Notes: generated by a model not told the origin, from the sequence alone. DNA of 64,000 bases from Dendrolimus kikuchii (GCA_019925095.2 CM034402.1:9249501-9313500), one strand, 5' to 3'; positions 47,100 to 58,620 are shown, counted from the first letter of the stretch. Program-made: numbers and translations.

Positions 47100-48155
47100 T
47101 AGATAGATTACACTTTATTATATACAAAAATGAACTTAAAGACTAAAATTATATCTAGTTATGTACAAAGGGCGGTCTTATCGCTAAAAAGTGATCTCTT
47201 CCAACCCCAGGAATGAATTGAGATGATAATGGCGATGATGGTATACGTAACATATAGTAAGAACTACTTAAATTTTAATAATAAATACATAAAATATATG
47301 TGTATATATATACATACATATATATATGCAGAAATTTTATATATTACATAGATATATACCTAATATACATACCATACAAATACATATCTACAAAATATAT
47401 AAATATTTATATATGAATTTAAATATCACATTTTAACGACATGTAGTATTTTTTGATCAGTTTTAAATATCGCTAGCGATTTTGCTTGTTTGCTAGTAAC
47501 AGAAAGCGCGTTCCAAAGCTGTATAGCCTTAACAGTAAAAGAATTGTTGTAAAAAGTTGAGTTATGCGCAGAAATGTTCAATTTAAGTTTAGTAGAAGGG
47601 CGTAAATTATGAGAGCACGAAAGAAATTGAAACCGATGTTTAAAGTAATCAGGAGTAGGTACTTGGGACAAATAAAATACTATAGAGAAAAGAAATGATG
47701 TGAGTATTCCAGCGAAATCGAATTTGCTACCTTGAGTTTTTTTCGGAATTCAGAGACATGGTCATACTTGCGTAAGTCAAATATAGACCTTATGCAAAAA
47801 TTTTGGAGGCGCTTAAGTTTATTAAGTTGTTCTTGGGTTAAATTTAGATAGCTGGCGTCAAGCGTCATCAAGGATAGGAAGTAATAAGGACTCTTCTAGC
47901 TTAATTTTGGTGGTAATGGGTAAGAAATTTCTCAACCTTCTAAGGGATTTGAATGAGAGATATAGCCTCCGGTTTAATTCGGTGATATGAGGTCGCCAAG
48001 ACAGCTCACTGTCTAATATAACGCCAAGGTTTTTTACCTTATCTCTAAAAGGAATGATTGCCCCATTAAACATTACACTAGGTATGGTACTCCAGTCGAC
48101 CTCATTAACCATCCGTGAGCTACCGATGACGATGACTTGAGATTTTTTCAAACAA
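47100..48155 (-). mobile_element. LINE 3' half: reverse transcriptase C-terminus plus 3' tail
   Basis: Minus strand, three pieces broken by frame changes: 47858-48151 (VKNLGVILDSELSWRPHITE), 47680-47871 (LNKLKRLQNFCIRSIFDLRK) and 47426-47671 (PDYFKHRFQF, then HNSTFYNNSFTVKAIQLWNA). These are the end of the polymerase and the C-terminal region of a Jockey/CR1-like LINE. The UTR ends at 47108-47222 with the AGCGATAAGACCGCCC and ATAAAGTG blocks (read on the minus strand), which ties the tails at 5018, 7335 and 12299 to this family. Confidence 0.8.
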
Positions 48156-48169
48156 TATTTATACGAGTT

Positions 48170-48365
48170 GATTAATTGTTATAATTACCACGTGCTACCA
48201 ATGGTGAAGGACAACATCGCAATGAAACCTGCACATCGTGATAACCGATGTGTGGTAAATCTGCCAAGCCGCCTTATATAAGCGTGACGGGTATATTGTC
48301 CGTTTCCCTATGACGGGAGGCCCGAGCCCACCAGTGGGAATTTTGTGGGCTGTTATTATTTTTTA
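48170..48365 (+). mobile_element. SINE body, 5'-truncated
   Basis: GTGAAGGACAACATCG, CACATCGTGATAACCGATGT, GCCAAGCCGCCTT and GGGTATATTGTCCGTTTCCC match the body of the SINE at 22127-22416; the tRNA-like head is missing. Ends in (TTA)n-like sequence. Confidence 0.7.
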
Positions 48366-49179
48366 TTATGCCGTCTCCGCCTGATCCTAGTAAAAGGGGT
48401 TGTTTCAAAGGTGACTTACTGCGAGGAATTATATATCTGCCGCTGGTCCCACAATGAGGGATGCTGACAACTATGCATAATGGAAAGAAAATAGTAGGAA
48501 GCGAACCACGCGATCCAAAGCGAATGTTCCGACAACAATCGAGATTTAACACAAATATGATGATAGTAATCATCATTATGTAGTAAGTATCAATCCGCTA
48601 ATAGTTCATGTGGGTACTATTTATCAAATTGTATAATTATTTCACTGACAAAATATAGTATTTAGAGGTTTAAGGACAATAGAGCAAAATTGTATTAATC
48701 TTCCACTTGAATGGGTAAGTGTTAACCAAATCAATTAACTACGGAAGGGTTTATAATAGCTGTATTATAACCTCTATTAATCTGCTACTTATAATTATTA
48801 CAAGTTATGATTATGTAAACACTCAAATTAGATTGTTTTGTTTGAATATTCCTTCCAGTTTCTTTATATATTTAATTTTGCAGCCTACGTGTTAGTTCAG
48901 TTAGTTGTCAATTGTCTTGATCTGGTTAAGAATAAATGGATTTTTTTTGTATAATTTGACGTTTCAAATCGTCATTTATTTTTCTATATAAGTCACAGTC
49001 ACTAACACTAACATTATCCCAAGTGAAGAAGGGTCATAACAATCTATTATTATAACAATGATATCTGCGCATAACAATGAAAACTACACGCGCGAATTAG
49101 CCGTTTTTTATATGAAAGAGAAATAAAATTGACATATAAAACCGCAGAAGATCAATATAGTTCAAAATAATATTCTAAA
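48366..49179. other. Unassigned stretch
   Basis: Nothing recognised. Confidence 0.5.
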
Positions 49180-49369
49180 CTAGCTGACCCGGCAAACTTC
49201 GTGCCGCCTCAGAATCAATCAATAAAAAAAAGGATTTTTTTTCATATTTACTCACCTTTTAAACCTTAAACTTCCACAAATAATTCAAAACCAAAATTAG
49301 CCAAATCAGTCGAGCCGTTCTCGAGTTTTAGCGAGACTAACGAACTGCAATTGATTTTTATATATAAGA
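49180..49369 (-). mobile_element. Helitron-like non-autonomous element, copy 2
   Basis: Same ends as 8738-9173 (ACGAAGTTTGCCGGGTCAGC then TAG on the minus strand; TCTTATATATAAAAATCAAT at the start), flanked by A and T. About 245 bp shorter through an internal deletion. Confidence 0.55.
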
Positions 49370-49462
49370 TTAAAACGTTAATATCACGTAATAAAATTAG
49401 AAGTTAGTGTTCCGATAATAATTTGCTTTGTGCTGGAAATATTTCTAAAAATAGAAAACGAA

Positions 49463-49705
49463 CTACTTTGCAATTCTCGAGACCCCTATATTGAAATCTA
49501 CAGCATCCTCTTCACGGGTTTTTTGTTTATGTATTCGATCCGCGTCTGTAGCAGGAAACGTAGGTAGCATATCTATATCTGTAACATAAAATCGCGGCTC
49601 CTTAGTACTTTTGAAATATTTGCAGTGCGAGGTATAAAGTTTGTACCGACTAGAATCAACTTGGTTACGTTTTAAGTGGAATTTTATTATTATTGTAGGT
49701 ACCAT
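49463..49705 (-). CDS. Hypothetical 80-codon frame, possibly part of the locus at 50193-51021
   Basis: Starts ATG GTA CCT and ends GCA AAG TAG. The composition looks protein-like (KEPRFYVTDIDMLPTFPATD, EEDAVDFNIG) and not like random AT-rich sequence, but I recognise no family. It follows a short direct repeat (50085-50130) that also lies upstream of the next frame. It may be a separate exon or gene, or chance. Confidence 0.3.
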   Translation of the reverse strand: MVPTIIIKFHLKRNQVDSSRYKLYTSHCKYFKSTKEPRFYVTDIDMLPTFPATDADRIHKQKTREEDAVDFNIGVSRIAK

Positions 49706-50084
49706 TATTATTTTTCATCTTATAAATGATTAGTTCTTAATATTTTATTTAATTAGTTAGGTTAAATAAAGAAAATCTAGAGATGGTCATCATACATGTA
49801 AGTGAGGATATGATTTCTTTAGTGTAGTAGAATATGCCAAAATTGTCTTGAAACGGAACTGTTTTTTTTCTACTAGCAACATTCTCAAAATAAACATTCT
49901 GCTGCTGCAAAAAAAAGTACAGGTGCTCGTAGTATTTCTTTTATTTCATATTAAAACTGATTGAAATACATGAAAAGTATAAAAAAAAACTGTTCTAAGT
50001 TCGGAAAGAAAAATAATTTATAAATTTACAGTTGACATATTGCGGAATATAAAACAAGAAGTATAGTAGAAGTAGAAGTCTTTC

Positions 50085-50130
50085 GAACTTCCACGATATT
50101 TACCAAAGAACCGCTGATATGACAGGTATA
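50085..50130 (-). repeat. Short direct repeat, copy A
   Basis: ACGATATTTACCAAAGAAC here (50093-50111) recurs at 51083-51102 with similar flanks (CTTTCG before, GC.. after). The two copies bracket the broken gene at 50193-51021. Confidence 0.5.
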
Positions 50131-50192
50131 TTTAAGTTTATATTGCATTTAGTTTACGTAGTACATTATAGCTTAATGGTATATTGTTGTTT

Positions 50193-51021
50193 TTAGTTCA
50201 ATCGTATATTATTACTTGATAAAGAAACGGCTGTTTTGGATCTCTTAATATGTACTATAAAAGGATACAGGTATGTGGAAATTTTGTACCTACAATTATC
50301 ATCATTCAGATAGGTTATGTTTATTTTGTTTTTCAGTATTAGTTTGTACCGAGGTTGCACCTGCGAGAATGCCATCAAAATATGGAATCCATTGACATAA
50401 ATACGATATGGTTTGAATAAATTTAAGTCATCATTTCTTACACTTTGAATTTTGGTCAAATTACATTCTATGAAGATTTAAATTGATTATGACTTTCTGT
50501 CATTTTAGGAAACAGCTGAGCGTGCATTTTGAAATATCACTATAAACGATTGCAAAAATTCGTACCAACCTTCTTTGTGAGTGATTAGTATTAAATTTCG
50601 AGGATGACAATTGCAGTGCTTCTCTAAATCCAAGTCCGACAAAGAGGATATTGCGGCCAGCTCTAACCAAGAAATGGATGTAGAAGCAGTTAAAGAGATA
50701 GAATATTTAGATGAAGATTTATTGAAATAGAGTATAATTAAATAATACGTATCATTTTTTGTTTCTGGGAATTTTGAATGAATAATAAAATCAACATGCG
50801 CTTTAATGTCAAGTAACATTAAAATAAAAGTCTCTGGATAGTATTTTTGTGAAGTTTGTCTATAACTGTACATAACATTCAGAACATGAACTAATTTTTT
50901 CCCCTTATTTGTAGTCAAAGTGAATTTATCCATATTATTTCAATTTTAACGCTGATCCAAGTCCAAAATCTATTAAAAGTAATACGAATATAACAATGTT
51001 ACGTTTCACACGAGTAGTCAT
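50193..51021 (-). pseudogene. Broken secreted or receptor-like gene, possibly a divergent ionotropic receptor N-terminus
   Basis: Minus strand. 51021-50935 encodes a 28-residue signal-peptide-like start: basic MTTRVKR, hydrophobic IVIFVLLLIDFGLG, and GSA before the likely cut. It ends at a stop two bases before the ATG of a 142-codon frame (50505-50933: KLVHVLNVMYSYRQTSQKYY, LMLLDIKAHVDFIIHSKFP, LILITHKEGWYEFLQSF). A third frame (50193-50459) continues ECNLTKIQS..LFKPYRIYVNGFHI; a 95-nt GT..AG interval (AAG|GTTGGT to TTCATAG) would join it in frame. Order, signal peptide and the CN..K..LF..YRIYVNG pattern recall the ligand-binding N-terminus of divergent insect ionotropic receptors, but no channel domain is seen. 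The family is inference; the frameshift suggests a pseudogene. Confidence 0.35.
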
Positions 51022-51069
51022 TTTTATAGTTTACCAAGCATATCTAGCGAATTTAAAGAAAAAAGCCTT

Positions 51070-51116
51070 TCGTTATATTTTGACGATATTTACCAAAGAA
51101 CAGCCAACGTGGCGGG
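51070..51116 (-). repeat. Short direct repeat, copy B
   Basis: Second copy of the block described at 50085-50130, 60-90 bp upstream of the signal-peptide-like start on the minus strand. Confidence 0.5.
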
Positions 51117-51119
51117 CTT

Positions 51120-52245
51120 GTAAGAGTTCGTTTAGCTTAATAAAATAATAGCTCTGTTAATTATAGCAAGGTAATAAACCTCTTGCTTACAAAATTATAG
51201 TAATTATTATCAAAATAAACATTATTTTAATAATAATATTATCTTAAATAAAGCAATCTGATGCTTGCACGATGTTTGACGTAGTACCTCCTCTGAGATA
51301 ATGTTACAGATATAGGCCGTTTCATGCAGATGTGGCGATGGGTGTAATGCGTTATTTGTGATCTAATTGGGCTACAATCAATATCTTTGACATTACCGTA
51401 GGTGATGCCTCAGCATAAAAAACGGAGTTGCTAGAGTTTAGAGAAATTTGCAAAAGTGGCGACCCCTATTATTTTCGACTTTATTTTGCCACACTTTAAT
51501 CGTGGATATCGTTATGTCACTGCTACATTCGTAAAAACTTTGAAAATTATAACGATGCTCCGACTGACTTTTTATTTACATCAATAAATACCTAGACACT
51601 TGCTTCCAAAGCTGTAAAAATTGTACGCATCGTCCAACTATTGAATTATGTAGTTGGAATTGCACTATTTTAACAAATTCTATTATCTGATTAGTATGTT
51701 TGCAAGTATTTTTCAATTTATTTATTATTAGTAATTTATTTAAATTATTGATAATTGTATCCGTCTAACAAGATATGAAATAAAAATATAGTCATTATTC
51801 TAAGGCATATGACACGTATTATGAATGTTAATTTAAATTATTGAATTTTGTAATATAAACATAATATTATGTAGTTAAATGTCCATATGTTTTGAAATAT
51901 ACATATGTAGTACATTTGCACACCAAAACAGGCAAAAGCATGTGAAACTCATTAATATATTGCCATCGAAAATGTACCATGTTTTAGCAAATAAATAAAT
52001 TGAAAAATATTTTTATTGATTTATGGAAGCAGATAGATACTAGTAGTACCCGTTAAGCTGGGCAGATCGGAAAAGACATAGAAATATTTAGTTTATAATT
52101 ACAGGTTTTAACAATTATAGTTAATTATAAATTTATGACAAAGGAACCTCACAGATTACTTTAATACTAGCTTTAGAAAATAAAACTAAATTATAAATTA
52201 AACTAAATAGGTATTTAAAAATAAACTAAATTATAAATAAATTAA
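51120..52245. other. Unassigned AT-rich stretch
   Basis: No gene or element with recognisable ends seen. Confidence 0.5.
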
Positions 52246-52249
52246 TATA

Positions 52250-53345
52250 AAGTATGTAACAAATCGCTGCCAGAGGGAAGCGTGGCCAGAAGGCTGGCTG
52301 CATTGCCGCTGTATGGCAATGCTCATTCGTTGCGCGATATACGAATCAGCCTTCTGAGCACGGGTATCAGAGTTCCTTACAAATTTCTTTGAAGAAACCC
52401 TTTGCCGATGAACCCCACAGATCTAAGGTTTCAACTCCGAACGGCACAAATATGTAACCCATTCCTAGGGTTCCATATCTGCGCCCTTTGAGATCTTCAG
52501 CTGTTGAAGCAGCGTTGCCAGACCCTGACTAAGTCATTGGAAGATGTGATGCCGCCAGAGTGTCAACGCATGTCGCGTCCCACACAAGCGGCCTTCCCAT
52601 CTTTCAAGGAATAAGTGGCATTCCGTCCGGCCTCTTGCCATCGTCGCCATTTGGCTCTAGGATGACTGGTACGCCGACGCTGACAAGAGCTCGGCAGATG
52701 ATGTAATTGAGGCTGGCATGGCGAGATCTTCCGCCAACACTATGTAAACATGATAATTCGTGGTGTCCATACAGGTCCACCATAGCACACTGGCAGCGGT
52801 GTGGCACGCAACATGGAGCCCCCAGGAGAAGGCTCGCAACTAACCCGAAAGCAGAGTTGTCTAACTCAGTACCTGTATTAAATGATGGGTGTGCCTGCAT
52901 CCAATTTTTTTTCGAGGCGGTGGGAAATACATTTCGGACACTACCAGGTCTTTTACTGGGATTAGACCAAAGCAATGAGAGTTATCCATTGAAGATGGCG
53001 CAGACACCAGAGTCAATTGCCGGCTTGTGTGGAGACTCAGCAAGGTACCCATACAAAAGAGGTAGCTCTTGGGCTAATACTCCACTAAAACTTCCTCCCA
53101 TGTGCCCCGCGCTCATGATAGGAATAGCGTGAGACTTAGAACGTACTTACGCCCACAATAATCCTGCGCATCAGTGATTGAGAATTCCCCGAGAGAGATA
53201 AACTCACTTCGTTAGCAGAGGTTCGTTCCTCCGCTCCTCTAGTGCTGCAGGACCCATGTAGCGGAATTACGGGAGGAGATTTTGCGCATATCTGCGCCTC
53301 CGGGACCCCGTCTGACGTCATTACCCGCGAGACGATTGATTGAAC
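52250..53345 (-). mobile_element. LINE reverse transcriptase C-terminal fragment with CxC-HH-C motif
   Basis: Minus strand. 52604-52975 encodes GLVASLLLGAPCCVPHRCQC, then YGHHELSC, RHASLNYIICRALVS and EPNGDDGKRPDG, the conserved C-terminal block of a non-LTR element family common in insects and other invertebrates. After a frame change it continues in short pieces to about 52265 (for example a GNAAS-like end also found at 2550). Several stops; inactive. Its upstream part (to about 53345) is weaker. Confidence 0.7.
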
Positions 53346-53866
53346 GCGCTAATTTCAGGAAGTACCGGTCTGATCTGAAAAATTCTTTCAGTGTTACATA
53401 GCCCATTTATCGAGGAAGGCTATAGACTATATATCATTTGACGGCCTCTGTGGTTGAGCGGGCTAAGCCTTTGCCGGCCTACCTCATTGCAACGCAGAGG
53501 CTCCGGGTTCGACGATTTAATCTAAATGTGGTGTGACACTGATCGGCGATTATCCCTGTTTACACCATATAATAATGCACCCAAGGACAAGCCCCGGCCA
53601 GTATAGGACTATTGTGGGAAATGAGGACAAAAAGTACCGGACTATTGGGGTGAACTGCTAGTGGTACTAGGGGTCTGGGAATATGGGAACTATGGCGTCT
53701 GCCCGTCGCAATGTTCAGGGAACATGGAAAAATTGATTTATTTTTATTATTATTAATATTATCATCACGCTGAGACCAATAGGAGCGGAGCACCAATGAA
53801 GAATATTTCAAAATCGGGGAATATTGAAAACAAATTCCACGCGAACGACGTCGCGGGCACAGCTAG
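53346..53866 (+). mobile_element. Helitron-like element interrupted by a SINE
   Basis: Left part: CTGAAAAATTCTTTCAGTGT, AGCCCATTTATCGAGGAAGG and GGCTATAGACTATATATCAT; right part after the SINE: ATCACGCTGAGACCAATAGG and GACGTCGCGGGCACAGCTAG|T. The two parts belong together in the common insect repeat of this type. Confidence 0.55.
53443..53762 (+). mobile_element. tRNA-derived SINE, copy 3 (nested)
   Basis: The head CTGTGGTTGAGCGGGCTAAG carries an A box (TGGTTGAGCGG); GGTTCGACGATT is a damaged B box. The body ends in TTTTTATTATTATTAATATT. ATCAT on both sides may be a short target duplication. Confidence 0.65.
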
Positions 53867-54399
53867 TATTATAATAAATCTGTAAATGGTTCGAGTTTGT
53901 ACAATACGTTTAAAAATGCGAAAAAACCAGGGGGCTAATAATTAATGCAATTTTTAGAATTATTGTCTTTCTGTCTGTTAGAGCATCGCGTGAAAACTAC
54001 TGAATGGATTTAAATGAAACTCGATATAGTGCTAGCTTATAATCCGAGTTAACACTAAGGATGCATTTTATCCCGATAACTTATATCGTATCCATAAAAC
54101 TGAGAGATTAGCCAAATAGATGGCGCTGAAATAGCGTTTTTTCAATTCACTAACAAACACGTTGTCGTAGGAAACAAGTAATTCATTGTATTACTTCAAA
54201 TTAGGTTGGCTTTGAGTCATATTTATATTTTGTTGGGCAGCTGCTTAGACTATATGGACTTAGTTTTTATGTTATTGTAGTAAACTGAACAAAAAACAAT
54301 AAAGTTTTAGGTCTAATGTATATTAAAAAACCTAATTTAGTTTTCATGTGACTAACATAGAGCTACTGCTTAAGGTTTTTCACGCGGGGAAAGCTCTAG
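53867..54399 (+). mobile_element. Helitron-like repeat with CTCTAG end
   Basis: ATTATAATAAATCTGTAAA at the left, ACTACTGAATGGATTTAAAT in the middle, and CACGCGGGGAAAGCTCTAG|T at the right. It directly abuts the CTAG end of the previous element. Sister copy at 13985-14400. Confidence 0.5.
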
Positions 54400-55627
54400 T
54401 AATAATCAAGGATTTAATGAAAAATATGCTATACATTAAACATCGGTCTTAATGCATACTGTTCAAACGTTAAACCAATTATCACAAAAAAAATTGAAGC
54501 TCTGTCAATTTTTTTTCGATTTTTTACTTAAATTGCATTAGGACTTTATTTACTTAAATAAGAAAGTTCTTAAAGAGCTTTGTCATGATTTTTCACCGGA
54601 CTGACGATAGAGGACTATGTATAGCAGCTGTACATAAAAAAAAATTAAGCCCCAGTTACAAGTATGGCTAATTATTACTTGTTTCGCGGTTTTTCTACAC
54701 CTTTGTGTGGCTCCATTTGTAGACTCTACCTTCCTGTCAAATTTTATCCACGTAGACAAGTAGTAGACAGGAGTCCTTTTCATATAGAAATGCATATTAT
54801 ATATATTGCATACAAAGACAGACGAACACGGAAGGATAGGAATAGAGGGACGGACATGAGAAAATCATAAGCGCGTGTTACACGACACCGCCATGCCATC
54901 ACCACACTTTCTTTGTCAAGCAGGCGTCAGCGGTAGGGCTACGGTATAAAAGAGCGAACAATGTTCGCATATACACAGAAATGTATACAATAGCAACGCG
55001 TTCTATTTCTACCAAAATCACTACAGAATTCTAAAAAATAAGCAGAATCTAATAATTAACAATCACAGTAGTTTAAACCCCTATTCGCTTCGAGGGTTAA
55101 AAATTAAAGAAGGCACTTCGCCGGATGCTCGTTTTTTAAACAGTGACAAACGGATATTTTGTTTTGATTTATTATGTAGTTACATCACAATTAACTAAAA
55201 TGACAATTTGTCTTTTATAAATTACGAGATCAATTTTTAAAATTTAATGGTTCTTTAAATGCGGTCGAAAAACTTTTGAACTTCAGTCATCAGTCAGACG
55301 ACACTTAGTTTGCATACCAAAATATACGATTACAAAACAAACCATATTTACAATATTTTCTAGGCAATATTGTATTGCCGGCCTTATTGTTTAAAGAGAT
55401 TTCTTATAGGCAACCTAAATTAAAGGTATTTCTTAGCTAACCTGGCGATATAGATGGTGCAGAAAAAGGGGCAGTAGATACATAAATACGGAAACAAATT
55501 TAAAAATTAAATATAGACATATTACATACATATTCTGGTTTATTTGTCATGAATTCATCAAAATTTATACTAAACCAGTATAAATAACAAACGTATTTGA
55601 TAAAAACTATGTGAGACAAAATAGTAT
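54400..55627. other. Unassigned stretch
   Basis: AT-rich; no gene recognised. A stretch at 54660-54870 is mildly GC-richer without a recognisable protein. Confidence 0.5.
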
Positions 55628-55905
55628 TTTCTTAAGTTGAACGACTAGTACAAACAATAACACTACATTTTAACAGTTTTAGGCACGGTATTTTATTTCA
55701 TCTTTATTCCGACGTTTTGGGCACTTTTCAGTAGCCGTGATCACGGAAGACAAAGCTGTTAAGTGTCAATGAGTTGATGAGAACAAGTTGGTGGTAGGCT
55801 AAATAAAAACTTTAAAATTATTCATTTATTGAAAAGTGGCCGAAACGTCGGAATAAAAATCAAATATAATACCGCGCTTAAAACTGTTAAAACGTAGTTT
55901 TATTA
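55628..55905. repeat. Fold-back repeat, Penelope-linked family, copy 3
   Basis: TTTTCTTAAGTTGAACGACTAG at the left edge; arms with TTTTAACAGTTTTAGGCACG and CCGACGTTTTGGGCACTTTTC against GGCCGAAACGTCGGAATAA and CGCGCTTAAAACTGTTAAAAC. The central GTGATCACGGAAGACAAAG is as in copies 1, 2 and 4. Confidence 0.7.
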
Positions 55906-55929
55906 TCAGGCAACATAATTATGTACATC

Positions 55930-56700
55930 ATGAATCGTGGCAGTTACTGCCCTACCCGCCGTTAATGCCGTCGAGATTAGGCTGCGCCGGTGTGCTCACC
56001 TCTCCTCCCGTGGGGCGCGTCACAAACCGTCCACGCACAGAGATGGAAAAAAGGCGCTGTAGCTTAGTTCCTCCAGGCAATGGGCTGCCACCTGCCAGGG
56101 CCTGCGAAATGGCAAAGCCAAATACCTGTGGCCTTGACAAAAAGCCAAAGGGCGGAACACTGGGGAGACTTTAATGTGTATCCCCGACTCAGGTGCCAAT
56201 AATACTTCTTCTGTGGTGCTAGTGCCACCCAAACATGGCAATTCCACACGTTCCCAACGCGCTTCCCCCTCGATGGTCAGTCCTCAATACGATTTGCCTG
56301 AGTTAAAAAAAGGGCTAATTCGGTATACTCGCCTCCTGTCGCCAAAGGCCATGATAATTAGTGCATCCTCACGCCGCGTTAGTTAGCATAGACCCAGCTC
56401 TGTTGGTAAGCGAGACACTCTATAACCGGGAATTAATTAGTCCCAATGGTATTCCGGTCTCAGTTTGGTAGAGAAGGGTTCAAGCGGGACACAAAAGGTG
56501 TCCTCTCCTTAAAAGCCTCGGTACAAGTGAGAAGAACTCTAGTTTCCGAGAAGTTTCGTTCTCGGAAACTACAGTTCTTCCGCCCGTAGACGGCCGTCTA
56601 TAGCGGCCAGATGTCGTTTGATGTCCTCTGGTCACTCTTGTCTTGTTTCTGTGGTAGAGGAGTACAACCGCACACTCTCCCTCTCTCTCTCGCAATTTCA
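55930..56700. mobile_element. GC-rich element, probably LINE-derived, with a strong hairpin
   Basis: A sharply GC-richer 770-bp block with several long overlapping frames on both strands, none with a motif I can name. It contains a 22-bp-arm hairpin at 56531-56580. Composition and isolation in AT-rich DNA suggest a retroelement 5' region; class not established. Confidence 0.35.
56531..56580. repeat. Strong hairpin inside the GC-rich block
   Basis: The arms read GAAGAACTCTAGTTTCCGAG and its reverse complement with a single mismatch over 22 bp; the loop is about 6 nt. Confidence 0.75.
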
Positions 56701-57099
56701 AGAGCCTATTTCATGGTTTTTTGCTATCTGGATCTTCTGTATCTTATTATTTTTTGCTAGTGTTGTCAGTTCTATCGCTATTATAAATTTTAATTAATAA
56801 TAATAAAACTTTTTTTCTATTTACTTTTAATTATTTTAATCATTACAATAATTTTACATAGAAACCTGATGTATGAGATTGGTGCCTGAAGTAGATTTAT
56901 AAATAATCGGTATAACAGACATAAAATAAAATTACTTCATTGGTTTATCGATTATTAGTTAAAGTAATTACTGTACGGGTAGTAATGTTCAAAAATGACT
57001 TTTCATGGTAGTTGATGTTAATCACAGATATTTTATTGCTGTATTCGATTGAAAGACTAATTAAAAGTGGTGCATATTATAACGGATTATTGTATCCGT

Positions 57100-57392
57100 G
57101 CAGGAACGGGGAGAAAGAATACAATTTCCTGCGGTCGGGCGGTCTATGGTAAGAGGCGAGAAAACAAGCCGCAGTCAGGTGGTAGGCCTTTTGCCCGACT
57201 GGATGACTACCACCCCTGGTCTTTAGATCATGTCTCCATAACAACCTTGAGTTGTGTTACGGCATTAGTGACCAGGTTCCAGTTTCCCTTAAGAGAGCAG
57301 CGGCGCATTTGTCGCACCTTTGATGTTGCAAATAACCGTTTTCCATGAAGTGGGCCGTCTGCCTGTCTGCTGAACTCCTTCAATAAAAAAAA
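57100..57392 (+). mobile_element. GGGCCGTCTG-type poly(A) retroposon, copy 3
   Basis: CAGGAACGGGGAGAAAGAAT, GTAAGAGGCGAGAAAAC, GGTCTTTAGATCATGTCTCC and GGGCCGTCTGCCTGTCTGCT followed by CAATAAAAAAAAATA. Plus strand, with a true A-tail. Confidence 0.75.
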
Positions 57393-57680
57393 ATATAAGT
57401 CCCGACTGACGGACGCGGCTAAGAGGAGTGGCTTACGACGTATCTGGATAAGGAAAGTCCATTGAGTTGTGCACATTATAAGTCGTAAGTCGCGGACGTG
57501 CCTTAAGCGTTCGGACGTCCTAAAGCAATCTGGAACGATTCTGGTGTGCACATTGTTCAGACGCGTCCGATTGACACGGCACGTAATGTGTAGGCATCTT
57601 TACAGGACGTTGTTACAGCAAGGCCGCGATTGGTTAGCGTTTCATTTAACGTGTTTTGCACTACATATTTTAACTTAAAA
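57393..57680. repeat. GC-richer stretch with repeated GTGCACATT blocks
   Basis: GTGCACATT occurs at about 57469 and 57546, and CGGACGTG/GCGGACG/CGGACGTC-type blocks recur between 57412 and 57520. It could be a small DNA transposon; ends not found. Confidence 0.3.
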
Positions 57681-58199
57681 CATTTATCAAAAAGTTCATA
57701 GATTAATATATTTAAAAAACTTGTATAAAATTTTAAATTGTATATTAATCTATAAAATATTTGAAATTAACCTATTTAGAGCTGTATGATACACCACCGT
57801 AATAAAAGTTAAAGAAGTGTATTCGTTTTTTAAATTATTATAAATATGTACCGGCTTGGAAAATTATTTATAGTCAAATTACTTCAAACTTTTTCGGGTA
57901 GCAAATGTAGGAGATATGGGAGGAAGAACGATCATAATTAACGTAGGCCTTGAAAGTGCATTTACGCAAATATGGGGAAAAAGGTTTAATATATATAGTT
58001 TATAATGTTGTTCTTATGGACTTCGTTTCAGGTTTTTTCACAAGAGTAATCTCTCTTTGAGAACGGTTTGCCCTATAGCTGATTGTCTTTTAATTTGTAA
58101 ACAAATCCCATCATAACGTCACGTTAAAAAAGAAATAAAGAATAACTGTTACAAATAAAGTAATAGTTTCTGTCTTTATAACAAAACAGAATCTCCGTA

Positions 58200-58620
58200 A
58201 TTATGGAAAATTTTACCGGCGTTGGTAACCCCGCCCGTTGCGACTCTAATCGCGGCCGCCGACCGAGAGCAAAGTAGCAAACCAACCAGTCAGCATCACG
58301 TGCGCGGACGTGGTGGTTGTCGTTTGAGCTGTGCTGTCGGATTACTCACGCGCCATTTATCAGTTGTACCGTGACATAAATGACTGTAGTGAATCGAGTA
58401 ACGTAGTGTATCTTACTGCCAATATAGTTAATATACAAGGAATTTATTGTATAACAACGTTAAGAGAAGTGATAATAGGGTGTGATGCGAGAGGTAACGC
58501 TCGTCACAGCGGCGCCGACTCTCACCGGCTACTATTGTCTAAGTGCCACGGAATCTTGGTCCTTCCCAGCGGATAACATCGATGAGGCATCCGTCTTTTG
58601 ACGTGGGATGCAATATGCAC
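58200..58620. promoter_or_regulatory. CpG-containing patch, candidate promoter or non-coding first exon
   Basis: In AT-rich surroundings this 400-bp patch has many CpGs (CGCGGCCGCCGACCGAGAGC), a CACGTG E-box at 58297-58302 and a TCAGT initiator-like motif at 58359. A possible donor GAGAG|GTAACG lies near 58492. No long protein frame fits. Read on the plus strand it could start a gene to the right of the window; this is inference. Confidence 0.3.

Noticed and set aside
53443..53520. Second tRNA-like sequence
   Set aside because: Head of a SINE with a damaged B box, not a tRNA gene.
55952..56701. Several 60-75-codon frames on both strands
   Set aside because: Overlapping frames caused by high GC; no motif recognised, so only the block is annotated.
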